DNA of 64,000 nucleotides from Streptomyces sp. SID12488 (GTDB lineage: Bacteria; Actinomycetota; Actinomycetes; Streptomycetales; Streptomycetaceae), in assembly GCF_010548275.1 (NCBI RefSeq), contig NZ_JAAGLT010000039.1, forward strand, positions 1-64,000. The letters run 5' to 3'. The notes under the pieces are model-generated. The model was not told where the DNA came from. It saw only the letters and a list, made by a program, of their open reading frames with translations, and did not search any database. Made by a program: the position numbers and the translations under genes. Below are positions 25,874-34,867 of the stretch, piece after piece (position 1 is the stretch's first letter; every line of letters starts with the position of its first letter).

Positions 25874-25888
25874 TGACACTGAGTGCCA
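25874..25888. promoter_or_regulatory. TetR operator, copy 2
   Basis: TGACACTGAGTGCCA is a near-perfect 15-bp palindrome and shares 12 consecutive bases with the copy at 25089-25103. It lies between the TetR gene and the DUF35 gene. Confidence 0.65.
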
Positions 25889-25961
25889 TACCCTGAGGCC
25901 GTGCACGGTGGCACGGCGAACCGCGCACTTCGGATCAGGCCGAGCGCAGGGAGACGACACC

Positions 25962-26372
25962 GTGTACCACTCACTAGGCGCCACTCGTCCGATGACCGTC
26001 GGTTCCGCCACGGGCCTGCTCGACGCCCCGGCCGACACGAACACCCTCGTGTTCCAGCGCTGCGGCTGGTGCGGCAGCGCCATGTACCACCGGCTGCTCT
26101 GCCCGGTCTGCGCGGGCAGCGACCTGCGTACGGAGCGCAGCGAGGGCACGGGCACGGTCCGGCACGCCACGGTGGTCAACCGGAACACGCCGGCCGCGCG
26201 CAACGTGTCGCTGGTCGAGATGGCCGAGGGCTTCGTCGTACGCGGCCGGGTGATGGGCCCTGCCGCCGGCATCCACAGCGGGGACCGGGTCCGACTGTCC
26301 ACGGCGAAGGACCCGGTGCGCGGCGAGCCGGTGTTCCAGCTGCTCGACGAGCCGTACCGCGCCTGGATCTGA
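25962..26372 (+). CDS. DUF35 Zn-ribbon/OB-fold protein
   Basis: The 136-residue protein has an N-terminal zinc ribbon with Cys34, Cys37, Cys47 and Cys50 (RCGWCGSAMYHRLLCPVC) and a C-terminal OB-fold (GTVRHATVVNRNTPAARNVS to RLSTAKDPV). DUF35 proteins are usually partners of thiolases or hydratases and act on acyl-CoA, but no such gene is adjacent. The GTG at 25962 follows AGGGAGACG. The operator copy upstream implies control by the TetR protein. Its acyltransferase partner may be encoded elsewhere. Confidence 0.85.
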   Translation: MYHSLGATRPMTVGSATGLLDAPADTNTLVFQRCGWCGSAMYHRLLCPVCAGSDLRTERSEGTGTVRHATVVNRNTPAARNVSLVEMAEGFVVRGRVMGPAAGIHSGDRVRLSTAKDPVRGEPVFQLLDEPYRAWI

Positions 26373-26553
26373 CAGTACGTCAACTGCCTTCACCGCGAAG
26401 GTAGGTCGCTCCCGACTCCGCCAACCGCCGTAGTGAGCAGCGCCATTGATCCTCCTCCACAGGCAACCCACAGGTCCGTGATCCCGTCCTCCGGGGCGAG
26501 AGGGGCCGCCGGGAATCCGGGGCTCCTGAGCAAGGGCCAGGAGGAGGAGACCG

Positions 26554-29343
26554 TTGCTACGTGCGCGGCGAATATGGGTCACCGCTGCCGCGGTACTCGC
26601 GGTGGTGGGGGGATCGCCCGGATGGGCACAGGCGCAGCAGCCGACCCGGTCGCAGGTGACGGCCGAACAGCTGCCCCCGGGCTGGACATTCACCGGTGAC
26701 GGTGCGGAGCGGCAGCTCGTCTGGCACTCCGGCAGACCGGTACCGATGGGTGACGCGCGCGTCGAGTTCTACGCGGGTGACCGGTTGCTCGGCCGGCCCC
26801 TGGCCGCGAAGGACGGCCGTACGTTCCGGCTTCCCCTGGAAGAAGCCCGTGAGGTCGACGGCCGCAAGGGTGCCAAGGCACTCCAGGACCTCCAAGTACA
26901 CGCCGGTGGACGCCGGTTGGACGCGGCGGGCCTCGCGGCGCTCCCGGACCAGCGTCGCGCCCCGGTAGCTCCGCCCGCGCCTGCGCCGGGCAGTCCGGTC
27001 GACCCCGGCAAGCCGGGCTCGTACCGTACGGTCTCGGGCGAGTACACGCTCGACTCGGTGAAACTGCCCGGGATGCCCGTGCCGGTGGAGATGAAGGCCG
27101 TGGTGGTCGCCCCGACCGGGGCGACCGGCCGCAGGCCGCTCGCCCTGTTCCTGCACGGACGCCACGCCACCTGCTACAAGCCCGGCAGCGACGATGCCAC
27201 CGGCGCGTGGCCCTGCCCGGCCGGCCAGAAGCAGATTCCGAGCTACCGGGGCTATCTGCGCGACCAGAAACTCCTGGCGTCCCAGGGCTATGTGACGGTG
27301 TCGATCTCCGCCAACGGCATCAACGCCCAGGACGCACCGCTCGAGGACGCCGGCGCCCAGGCCCGCTCCTCCCTCGTCCGGCAGCATCTCGCCCGCTGGG
27401 CGGGCTGGTCGGCGAACCGGCCCTCGGCACCGGCGATCGTACGGACCGCGCCGCCCGCCGACCTCTCGCGGGTACTGCTGGTCGGTCACTCGCGAGGCGG
27501 CGAGGGCGTCAACCGCGCCGCGATGGACAGCCTGTACCGGCCGCCGGCCGACCAGGACGGATACGGCGGCCCGGTGCGCTGGAACATCCGGGGAACCGTC
27601 CTCATCGGTCCGACGATCTTCGGGCAGAACCCGGTCGCCGACGTGCCGTCGATGACGATTCTGCCCGGCTGCGACGGCGATGTGTCCGATCTCCAGGGCG
27701 AGTTGGCCGTGGACGGCACCCGCGGGATCAGCCGCGGCGCCGCCCTGCACAGCGCGGTCTACGTGATCGGCGCCAACCACAACTACTTCAACACGGAGTG
27801 GACGCCGGGGCAGGCGCAGGCGCCGGCGGACGACGACTTCTGGTCGGACCCGGACGGACGGGACCCGGTGTGCGACGTGGGCACCAGGACCCGGCTCACC
27901 GCCGACCAGCAGCACAGGGCGGGCGCCTCCTACATCGCGGCGGCGGCCCGGCTGTTCGTCGCGGGCGACGACCGGGTACGTCCGCTGCTCGACGGCTCCG
28001 GCCTGCGGGCGCCGTCGGCCGACCCTGCGCGCGTCCTCACGCACGCGGTGGGCGGAAACCGTTCGGCCGGCATCCTGCCGGACGGCGCGGTGACCGTGCA
28101 GGGCGGCGGCGGGCGACTGTGCTCGGCGGTGGACGACCGTCCTTCGGTCAGGTGTCTGACCGCGGACGCCGGCCAGTCCCCGCACTTCGCGTGGTGGATG
28201 ACGGAGCGGGAGGAGGGTCGCCGGGCGGTCGCGCTCAAGTGGTCGCAGCCCGGAACCGCGGTACGGGTCACCCCCGGGCGACCGGTGTCCCTCGGCGGCG
28301 CCAAGGCCCTCGCTCTGCGCGTCATCGTGCCGCCCAACAGCACCGGAACGCAGCTGGACGTGTCCGTCACCGACACCGCCGGCAAGCGCGCCACGCTCGG
28401 CCGGGTCAGTGTGGACGGGCTGCCCGGAAGCGCGCGGACGGCCTCGTACTGGGCGCGGGAGGTCCGCGTCCCGCTGGCCGCCGCCGCCCGGGCCGGGGTC
28501 GACCTGCGCAAGGTGCGCAGTGTGGAGCTGACTCCGCGCAGCCGTGCGGGACAGGCCTGGCTGATCGACACCTGGGGCTGGCGCCCCGGCACGCCCGCGG
28601 TGCGCCCGGCCGCGCTGCCGCGCGTCGACCTCGGACGGCTGACCGTCAAGGAGGGCGACTCCGGAACCCGGACCTACCGGGTGCCGGTCCGGATCGCCGG
28701 ACAGGGCGGCGGCACGGTTCGGCTCTACGCCCAGAATCCCGGATCGGACACGATGACGAGCCGACTGGTGACGGTGCGCCCGGGCGAGCAGAGCATCGAC
28801 CTGCCGGTGACGGTGAAGGGCGACACCCTGTACGACTACGACGTCTGGCGCAGCGTGTTCGTGAAGGCGGTGAGCGGCGCGGTCATCGGCTCGTACAGCG
28901 GTGGGGTGACCATCGAGAACGACGATCCCGAGCCCACGGTCACCATCACCCCCGTCACGGACCGGGTCACCGAGGGACAGCCACTGATCTGGCGCGCGAC
29001 GCTGTCGGCGCCCTCCGCCGCCGAGATGTACTCGGCACTGGAGGTGGTGCCGGTCACCGGCGGCGCGGCACTGTCCACCACGGACGTCGACCCGGCATGG
29101 CTGGCGGACGTCTCCGGTCAGTCGCCGCTCCCGGAGCGGCCGTTGTCCGAGGTCCAGAGTCTCTCCCTGTTCGGGGCCGTCCCGCCGGGACAGTTGACCG
29201 CCGACCTGAGCCTGCCGACGGTCGCGGACACGGTGGCCGAGCCTGAGGAGTCGGTGCGGCTGCGGCTGACCGACTACGACGAGGAGACCGGGGAGCCGAT
29301 CCCTGGCCCGGAGTTCACGGGCACCGTGCTCGACGCGTCGTAG
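26554..29343 (+). CDS. Secreted alpha/beta hydrolase with Calx-beta-like C-terminus
   Basis: The 929-residue protein starts at a TTG preceded by a strong GGAGGAGGAGACC. A signal peptide (RRIWVTAAAVLAVVGGSPGWAQA) directs export. The hydrolase domain shows LFLHGRHATC as oxyanion region and the nucleophile elbow GHSRGGEG near residue 312, with a GANHNYFN histidine later. A beta-rich middle region follows, and residues from about 690 on (RVDLGRLTVKEGDSGTRTYR, then PEPTVTITPVTDRVTEGQPL) resemble Calx-beta/cadherin-like modules. Substrate unknown, probably an extracellular ester or polymer. Confidence 0.85.
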   Translation: MLRARRIWVTAAAVLAVVGGSPGWAQAQQPTRSQVTAEQLPPGWTFTGDGAERQLVWHSGRPVPMGDARVEFYAGDRLLGRPLAAKDGRTFRLPLEEAREVDGRKGAKALQDLQVHAGGRRLDAAGLAALPDQRRAPVAPPAPAPGSPVDPGKPGSYRTVSGEYTLDSVKLPGMPVPVEMKAVVVAPTGATGRRPLALFLHGRHATCYKPGSDDATGAWPCPAGQKQIPSYRGYLRDQKLLASQGYVTVSISANGINAQDAPLEDAGAQARSSLVRQHLARWAGWSANRPSAPAIVRTAPPADLSRVLLVGHSRGGEGVNRAAMDSLYRPPADQDGYGGPVRWNIRGTVLIGPTIFGQNPVADVPSMTILPGCDGDVSDLQGELAVDGTRGISRGAALHSAVYVIGANHNYFNTEWTPGQAQAPADDDFWSDPDGRDPVCDVGTRTRLTADQQHRAGASYIAAAARLFVAGDDRVRPLLDGSGLRAPSADPARVLTHAVGGNRSAGILPDGAVTVQGGGGRLCSAVDDRPSVRCLTADAGQSPHFAWWMTEREEGRRAVALKWSQPGTAVRVTPGRPVSLGGAKALALRVIVPPNSTGTQLDVSVTDTAGKRATLGRVSVDGLPGSARTASYWAREVRVPLAAAARAGVDLRKVRSVELTPRSRAGQAWLIDTWGWRPGTPAVRPAALPRVDLGRLTVKEGDSGTRTYRVPVRIAGQGGGTVRLYAQNPGSDTMTSRLVTVRPGEQSIDLPVTVKGDTLYDYDVWRSVFVKAVSGAVIGSYSGGVTIENDDPEPTVTITPVTDRVTEGQPLIWRATLSAPSAAEMYSALEVVPVTGGAALSTTDVDPAWLADVSGQSPLPERPLSEVQSLSLFGAVPPGQLTADLSLPTVADTVAEPEESVRLRLTDYDEETGEPIPGPEFTGTVLDAS

Positions 29344-29356
29344 AGGTGCGTCAATG

Positions 29357-29404
29357 ACTGAAGGTGGGACCGCTGCCCGCGCGGGCAGCGGTCCCACCTT
29401 CAGT
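29357..29404. terminator. Bidirectional terminator, perfect 48-bp palindrome
   Basis: Two exact 24-bp arms without spacer (beginning actgaaggtg) lie between the convergent hydrolase and PPOX genes. The right end includes the last base of the TGA at 29400-29402 of the minus-strand gene and its final codons. It should stop transcription from both sides and prevent antisense readthrough. Confidence 0.85.
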
Positions 29405-29792
29405 TGTTCACAAGAGTGATCCGGATCCCGACCGTGCCCGTCCTGCCGCGCCGCACTCGGCTGCCGAGCAGGGTCAGGCGGCCCATCACGCCGTACTTGC
29501 GGGCGAGGAGCTGCCGGTAGACGTCGGTCGCGGGCTGGTCGAGGATCTCGGCGGTGGCGGGCACCGATTCGCCGGTCGGGTTGCCGCGGACGTCGCAGGG
29601 GCCGACGAGGACGTCGGCCCGGTTGCGGATCCGCTTCACCTTCCAGGAGTCCGTCACCGACCAGGCGCCGAGCGCGTCCCCGTCCCGCACCACCCAGACG
29701 GGAGTGGCGACGGATGTGCCGTTCTTGCGGAAGCTGGTGATCAGCAGGTACTTGCCCGCAGCGAGCCGGTCCAGGGTGCTGGTGTCGTCCAT
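29400..29792 (-). CDS. F420-dependent PPOX-class oxidoreductase
   Basis: A 130-residue split beta-barrel protein of the pyridoxamine-phosphate-oxidase-like superfamily. The opening LDRLAAGKYLLITSFRKNG and the segment TPVWVVRDGDALGAWS are typical for actinobacterial F420 or flavin binding members (PPOX class). The Lys/Arg residues around KVKRIRNRADVLVGPCDVRG would contact the cofactor phosphate. It is monocistronic, ending in the shared terminator hairpin. Substrate unknown. Confidence 0.85.
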   Translation of the reverse strand: MDDTSTLDRLAAGKYLLITSFRKNGTSVATPVWVVRDGDALGAWSVTDSWKVKRIRNRADVLVGPCDVRGNPTGESVPATAEILDQPATDVYRQLLARKYGVMGRLTLLGSRVRRGRTGTVGIRITLVNN

Positions 29793-29861
29793 GGGCGGGA
29801 GTCTAGGTGCCGGTACCGGCCGCGCCCCCGGATCCGATCAGTTCAAAGCCTCCACCTCTTC

Positions 29862-29875
29862 ATATTCATGAATAT
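29862..29875. promoter_or_regulatory. AT-rich 14-bp palindrome between divergent genes
   Basis: ATATTCATGAATAT is a perfect palindrome in otherwise GC-rich DNA, located between the divergent PPOX gene (start 29792) and the DUF3800 gene (start 29958). It is a candidate repressor operator for one or both; no regulator is adjacent. Confidence 0.45.
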
Positions 29876-29957
29876 CTTTCACAGGCCCAAATAATCGCTG
29901 TACGCAACGAGCGGTTTCGGCTATATGTCAAGACATGGTTCGTACGAGAGGCGCGGT

Positions 29958-30926
29958 GTGACCCGGCGGCACACGGAAGTCGAGATCGCCTGCGACGAGT
30001 CGGGGTCGGACGGCGAGAACCTGACCGGCGGGAACACGGACGTCTTCGCGCACGCCAGCGTGGATGTGCCCATGGAGTCGGCGGCGGCGGCCATCCGCGA
30101 GATCCGTGACCGGATCCGGTCGCCCGCCGAGGAGTACAAGGCGAACCATCTGCTGCGGGAGAAGCACCGGGCGGTCCTCGAGTGGCTGCTGGCGCCCTCG
30201 GGTCCGCTGCACGGGCGCGCGTACGTCCATCTCACGGAGAAGACCTTCTTCATGGTGGAGCGGGTCCTCGACCTGCTCCTCGGCGACCCGGCCGGCGCCC
30301 TTCCCCTCTGCCGTGCGGGCGCCGACGCCTTCGGGGCCGAGCCGTGGAAGGAGTTCCTGGCGGCGACCAACGCCCTGCTCCGGGTGCGCGGCGACACCGA
30401 CGGCGCCCCCGGGGCACCCGTGGACGCGTTCTTCCGCACGGTGGACGCCCTGGCCCGACAGGCACCAGAGCTCCGGCACCCGGAGGCGGCGGACGTATTG
30501 AAACTGCTCGGCGGCACCCGCTCCCGCGCCGCGGACCACCGGGCCCGGCTGCTCGCCGCCCCCGCCCTGATACCCGTACTCAACCCGCTGCTGCCCGCGA
30601 TCGTGCGAACGGCCGCCCACTGGAGTGCCGACGGACGGACCGTCGTGCTGGTGCACGACCGGCAGAACATGCTGACGGACGAGCGCGTCGAGTGGCTCAA
30701 GGACACCGCCCGGATCGGCGGCCTGCGCCTCGTCGTCGCACGGGACGACACCCGGGTCCAGCTGGCCGACTTCCTCGCCGGAATCGCCCGCAGCATCGCC
30801 TCCCACGAGCTGAACGGCCGAGGTGACACGACCCTCACGGCGCTGCTGCGGCCGTACGTGAACACGGGATCCGTGTGGGGCGACGAACGCAGCCGGGGGC
30901 AACTGTTCGGAGCTGCTCACAACTGA
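29958..30926 (+). CDS. DUF3800-like protein
   Basis: The 322-residue protein opens with TEVEIACDESGSDGENL, the DESG motif that opens DUF3800 proteins, and ends with RLVVARDDTRVQLADFLAGI, their conserved acidic C-terminal motif. The fold is thought to be RNase H-like, with these aspartates binding metal, but the activity is unproven. Some members occur with defence or mobile genes; here there is no such context. The GTG at 29958 follows GAGAGGCGC; an ATG at 29925 lacks a ribosome binding site. Confidence 0.72.
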   Translation: MTRRHTEVEIACDESGSDGENLTGGNTDVFAHASVDVPMESAAAAIREIRDRIRSPAEEYKANHLLREKHRAVLEWLLAPSGPLHGRAYVHLTEKTFFMVERVLDLLLGDPAGALPLCRAGADAFGAEPWKEFLAATNALLRVRGDTDGAPGAPVDAFFRTVDALARQAPELRHPEAADVLKLLGGTRSRAADHRARLLAAPALIPVLNPLLPAIVRTAAHWSADGRTVVLVHDRQNMLTDERVEWLKDTARIGGLRLVVARDDTRVQLADFLAGIARSIASHELNGRGDTTLTALLRPYVNTGSVWGDERSRGQLFGAAHN

Positions 30927-31008
30927 TCCGCCAGAGCCCTCGCCAACATCAACAACCTTGTCTAGATTGCCAGTTGACACTTTCCGCAGGTGCCCTGGAG
31001 CTGCCCCC

Positions 31009-31830
31009 GTGCCCGAGAACTCGCCGGCCCCGTCGCTGCACGCACGGATCAACTCGCGACAGCCGCACACGGCCCGGATCTGGAACTACTGGCTCGGCGG
31101 CCGGGACCACTACGAGGTCGACCGCGCGGCCGGTGACCGGATCCGTGAACTGCACCCGGGTATCGGTGAGTACGCCCTCGCGGACCGGCTCTTCCTGGGG
31201 CGGGCCGTGCGTCATCTGGTCACCGAGTGCGGGATACGGCAGTTCCTCGACATCGGGACCGGACTGCCGACCGCCGACAACACCCACGAGGTGGCCCAGC
31301 GCATCGCGCCGGACACCCGGGTCGTGTACGTGGACAACGATCCCCTCGTCATGGTGCACGCCCGCGCCCTCCTCACCAGCACCCCCGAGGGACGCACCGA
31401 CCATGTCGACGAGGACCTGCGCAACGTCGACGCGATCCTCGAACAGGCCGCGCGCACCCTGGACCTCACCCGGCCCGTCGCCCTGATGCTGCTCGGGGTG
31501 GTCATCTTCCTCGATGACGAGGAGGACCCGCACGGTGTCGTACGACGACTGCTGGACGCCCTTCCCCCGGGCAGCCATCTCGCGCTCTCGCACACCATCA
31601 CCGGCCCGGCACTGGGTGAGGTGGACGCGGCGGTCCGGTACTGGAACGCGAACGGCACGCCCCGGCTGACCCAGCGCAGCCCCGGTGAGGTGGCGCGTTT
31701 CTTCGACGGTCTGGACCTCCTGGAGCCGGGAGTCGTGTCCTGTTCGCACTGGCGCCCGGACGGATTCCGCGCCGGTGAGGGCGAGCCGCCGGAGGTCGCC
31801 ATGTACTGCGGAGTGGGCCGCAAGGCCTGA
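31009..31830 (+). CDS. S-adenosyl methyltransferase family protein (PF04672), copy 2
   Basis: A 273-residue paralogue of the protein at 1197. Family blocks are TARIWNYWLGGRDHYEVDR, FLDIGTGLPTADNTHEVAQR, VVYVDNDPLVMVHA and VARFFDGLDLLEPGVVS. The GTG at 31009 has GGAG eight bases upstream; an ATG-less upstream extension to 30958 is less likely. It stands alone between a DUF3800 gene and a secreted protease. The substrate is unknown for the family. Confidence 0.85.
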   Translation: MPENSPAPSLHARINSRQPHTARIWNYWLGGRDHYEVDRAAGDRIRELHPGIGEYALADRLFLGRAVRHLVTECGIRQFLDIGTGLPTADNTHEVAQRIAPDTRVVYVDNDPLVMVHARALLTSTPEGRTDHVDEDLRNVDAILEQAARTLDLTRPVALMLLGVVIFLDDEEDPHGVVRRLLDALPPGSHLALSHTITGPALGEVDAAVRYWNANGTPRLTQRSPGEVARFFDGLDLLEPGVVSCSHWRPDGFRAGEGEPPEVAMYCGVGRKA

Positions 31831-31979
31831 CCCGATCCGCCCTCGGCCGACCGGCCCGAACGGGATCTTGGAGTCGGTGAACACGAACCGCTCTCGCCAC
31901 GTATGGAAGTGAGGGTCACTCAACGACCGGAGGGCCCCGCGGTGTCGACACCGCGCGTTCAGGGTTCGGGAGCCATTTG

Positions 31980-33338
31980 ATGAGGCACGCACGACGACGG
32001 ATCGTCCGGCGAGCGACACGGCTGGCGGCCGTCGGCGGAGTCATCCTCGGCGGATTGATGGTCACCCAGGCTGTGGCGACCGAGCCCCCACAGGTCAACC
32101 TGCCCTTCAGCTCCGCCCAGGCGGCCGGCACCACCGGCAGCGAGCTCGTCACCGAACTCGGCACCGACCGGACGGCCGGCAGCTGGATCGCGGCCGACGG
32201 GAAGCCGGTCGTCGCGGTCACCGACGCCGGGGCGGCGGCGGAGGTCGAGAAGGCGGGCGCCCGCGCCAAGGTCGTCGACCACAGCATGAACGACCTCAAG
32301 TCGGCGACGCAGACGCTGCGTTCGGCGCCGCGCGTGGCGGGCACGGCATGGGCGGTCGACTACACGAAGAACGAGGTGGTCGTCCAGGCCGACAGCACCG
32401 TGTCGGCCGCCGACTGGGCCAAGCTGTCCGCGGTCGCCAAGAGCATCGGCGGCTCCGTACGCATGGAGCGGAGCGGGGGCACCTTCACCACGCGTATCAA
32501 CGCGGCGCAGCCGATCCTGTCGACTGGCGGGCGCTGCTCGGCGGGCTTCAACGTGACCAACGGGTCGGCCGACTTCATCCTCACTGCCGGTCACTGCGGG
32601 CCCAACGGTTCGGTGTGGTTCGCGGACACCGGAGGCTCGACGGAGATCGGCAAGACGATCAGCAGCAGCTTCCCGATCAACGACTACTCGCTGGTGCAGT
32701 ACAACGGCGGCTCTGCCGGCGACGGCGCCGATGTCGTCGCCATCGGCAATGGCCGGGGTGTGCGCATCACGGGTGCGGCCGATCCGACCGTCGGCCAGAA
32801 GGTGTTCCGCAGCGGCAGCACGACCGGGTTGCGCAACGGGAAGGTGACCGGTCTCAACGCCACGGTCAACTACCCGGAGGGCACGGTGTCGGGTCTGATC
32901 GAGACCACCGTGTGCGCGGAGGCCGGCGACAGTGGCGGTCCGTTGTTCTCCGAGGGCATCGCCCTCGGGATCACCTCGGGCGGCAACGGCGACTGCAAGA
33001 CCGGCGGTACGACGTTCTTCGAGCCGGTGACCGAGGCGCTGACCGCGCTCAACGTCCGGCTGATCGGCCAGGCCGGTCAGGCGGCGGCTCCGGCGCCGAC
33101 CGCGACCGCCACACAGAACGCCGTCGCTCCCGGGGAGGCCCAGCCGGGCTCGGTGGCGCCGGTGACGGGCAGCACCGCGGGGGACGCGCTCCTGGATCGG
33201 CTCGCGGACCCGAAGAACGTGGGTCCCGGACTGCTGATCGTGGGCGGCAGCCTGATCGCCCTGGTGGCCACCCGGTGGTTCCGGGTGGAACAGGAGCGGA
33301 GGGACTACCGCAGGTCGTACTCGGCCACGTGGCGCTGA
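31980..33338 (+). CDS. Streptogrisin-type serine protease with C-terminal membrane anchor
   Basis: The 452-residue preproenzyme has an Arg-rich signal peptide, an alpha-lytic-protease-type pro-domain (about residues 50-175) and an S1E protease domain with the triad His205 (LTAGHC), Asp235 (INDYSLV) and Ser318 (GDSGGP). Cysteines flank the active site as in streptogrisins. After a Pro/Ala/Thr linker a hydrophobic segment (GPGLLIVGGSLIALVATRW) and a basic tail end the protein, so it should stay attached to the membrane, unlike most streptogrisins. GGGAG precedes the ATG at 31980. Confidence 0.92.
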   Translation: MRHARRRIVRRATRLAAVGGVILGGLMVTQAVATEPPQVNLPFSSAQAAGTTGSELVTELGTDRTAGSWIAADGKPVVAVTDAGAAAEVEKAGARAKVVDHSMNDLKSATQTLRSAPRVAGTAWAVDYTKNEVVVQADSTVSAADWAKLSAVAKSIGGSVRMERSGGTFTTRINAAQPILSTGGRCSAGFNVTNGSADFILTAGHCGPNGSVWFADTGGSTEIGKTISSSFPINDYSLVQYNGGSAGDGADVVAIGNGRGVRITGAADPTVGQKVFRSGSTTGLRNGKVTGLNATVNYPEGTVSGLIETTVCAEAGDSGGPLFSEGIALGITSGGNGDCKTGGTTFFEPVTEALTALNVRLIGQAGQAAAPAPTATATQNAVAPGEAQPGSVAPVTGSTAGDALLDRLADPKNVGPGLLIVGGSLIALVATRWFRVEQERRDYRRSYSATWR

Positions 33339-33349
33339 GAAACACAAGA

Positions 33350-33383
33350 GGCCGGGGCTGACGCGCGGTGCGCGGCCCCGGCC
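33350..33383. terminator. Terminator hairpin after the protease gene
   Basis: Arms GGCCGGGG and CCCCGGCC are separated by 18 bases that themselves contain cgcgcggtgcgcg, which extends pairing. It lies 12 bases after the protease stop and before the 3' end of the convergent small gene. Confidence 0.6.
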
Positions 33384-33411
33384 CTGCTGCCCGAATGTCG
33401 AACGGAAGTGG

Positions 33412-33597
33412 TTACGCCTCGCGCCCGGGGTGCGGGGAAGCCGCGGCCCACTCGGCGACGAGCTGCTGATAGGTCAGCCGCTGCTCGCTGTTGAGAATCC
33501 CGCCCGACCGGAGCCAGAGAGCCCGGATCTCTTCGTTGACGTCGGCTGCCGAGCGATCAGGGGCGGATTGAAGAGTGGTGGACATGCTGTGAAGCAT
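33412..33597 (-). CDS. Small conserved hypothetical protein
   Basis: A 61-residue protein with the block DVNEEIRALWLRSGGILNSE followed by QRLTYQQLVAEWAAA. Similar short proteins are common in Streptomyces; function unknown. The ATG at 33597 is preferred since TTGGAGCGGCAT gives a ribosome binding site; an internal ATG at 33585 has none. The AT-rich upstream sequence (about 33605-33650) probably holds its promoter. Confidence 0.7.
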   Translation of the reverse strand: MLHSMSTTLQSAPDRSAADVNEEIRALWLRSGGILNSEQRLTYQQLVAEWAAASPHPGREA

Positions 33598-33706
33598 ATG
33601 CCGCTCCAAGTGAAGACCAAATAGATTAATACGGACTATTCCGGCATTGGCGACCGTGTCGCTGATCACGTCCGCCGCCCGTTATCTGCCGTTTCCACGT
33701 CGGCGT

Positions 33707-34867
33707 TCACCTGTCGGCAGCCCCCAGTACCAGCACCTGAAGTGCGAGGACGGCGGCGCCGCGCGCCCAGTCGTGGAAGTCGGAGACCTTGGTCTCCAGA
33801 TCGACCGGGTCCGCGAGCGGATGCCGGTTGGCGCGGATGCTCTCCTCGACCGCGGCGCCCGCCGCCTCGACGAGCCCAACACCCTCGCCGGCGAGCAGGA
33901 TCTTCTCGGGCATCGCGAAGTTGGCGATCTGGGCGACCAGGGTGCCCAGCGCGCGGGCCGCCTCGTCGACGACGCGGGCCGTCATGGGGTCACCGGCGGC
34001 GGCCCGAGTGAGGATCTCGTCGTACGTCATGTCGTGGCCGGTGGCGGCGCGGATCTGGTAGCGGATGCTGGGGATGGTGAGCAGCGAGATGGCGCTGCCG
34101 CGCTCTCCGTCGGGGGTGAGCGGGCCGTTCGGGTTGACGATCCAGCGGCGCCCGATACCGAGGCCGTCCTCGGACGACTGCACGCGCCGACCGCCGCTGA
34201 CCAGGCCGTACCCGAGACCCGCTCCTATGGTGAGGACCGCGAAGCGGTCCAGGCCGCGGCCCGCGCCGAACCAGCTCTCGGCCTCGACGAGGGCGGTGAC
34301 GTCGTTCTCGACGACCACCCGCAGTCCGGTGCGCTCCTCGACGAGTTCGGCGAACGGAACGTCGTACCAGTCGAGGAAGACGGAGTCGGCGACCACGGAA
34401 CGGTTCTCGACGCGTCCACCGACGCCGATCCCGATGCCTGACACGGCGGGGTGGGCGGCGGTCAGTTCGGCGGTCATCTCGCCGACCAGGTCGGCCACCT
34501 GGGCCGGGTCATGGCTGGTGAGGGGCCGGTCGAGACGGGCGACGACCACGCTGCGCAGCGTGGTGACGACGCTGTAGACCATGTCCTCGGTGATCTTGAA
34601 GCCTAGGAAGGCACGGGACTCGGCGACGACGTCGAGCGGCTGCGAGGGGCGCCCCTGGCGCACCTCGGCCGGGGAGCCGGCGTCGGGCACCTCGACGAGC
34701 AGTCCCGATTCGAGCAGCGGTTTGGTCAGCCGGGTGAGGCTGCCGGCGGAGAGGTCGAGCCGCCGGGCGAGTTCGGCGCGGGACAGGGGGCCGTTGACGA
34801 GCACCTCGATCGCCACCGAGCGCTCGCCGGGACTCAGTGGCGGCCAGCCGTCGGTCACTGCGGTCAT
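33707..34867 (-). CDS. ROK-family transcriptional repressor (second sugar locus)
   Basis: The 386-residue protein has a MarR-like winged helix (GPLSRAELARRLDLSAGSLT) and a ROK domain (GIGIGVGGRVENRSVVAD, VVVENDVTALVEAESWFGAG, LTIGAGLGYGLVSGG). It is divergent from the ABC operon at 35050-39577 and should control it. The ATG at 34867 follows GAGGGG at long spacing; an in-frame GTG at 34885 with AGAAAAG and an ATG at 34900 are alternatives. Confidence 0.88.
   Translation of the reverse strand: MTAVTDGWPPLSPGERSVAIEVLVNGPLSRAELARRLDLSAGSLTRLTKPLLESGLLVEVPDAGSPAEVRQGRPSQPLDVVAESRAFLGFKITEDMVYSVVTTLRSVVVARLDRPLTSHDPAQVADLVGEMTAELTAAHPAVSGIGIGVGGRVENRSVVADSVFLDWYDVPFAELVEERTGLRVVVENDVTALVEAESWFGAGRGLDRFAVLTIGAGLGYGLVSGGRRVQSSEDGLGIGRRWIVNPNGPLTPDGERGSAISLLTIPSIRYQIRAATGHDMTYDEILTRAAAGDPMTARVVDEAARALGTLVAQIANFAMPEKILLAGEGVGLVEAAGAAVEESIRANRHPLADPVDLETKVSDFHDWARGAAVLALQVLVLGAADR

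Noticed and set aside
26557..29397. 946-codon minus-strand reading frame
   Set aside because: It is the shadow of the secreted hydrolase; the sense strand has a signal peptide, GHSRGG motif and strong ribosome binding site.
30961..31008. tgtctagattg near the second methyltransferase as a DasR site
   Set aside because: Only the central TCTAGA resembles the DasR consensus; the flanks do not match.
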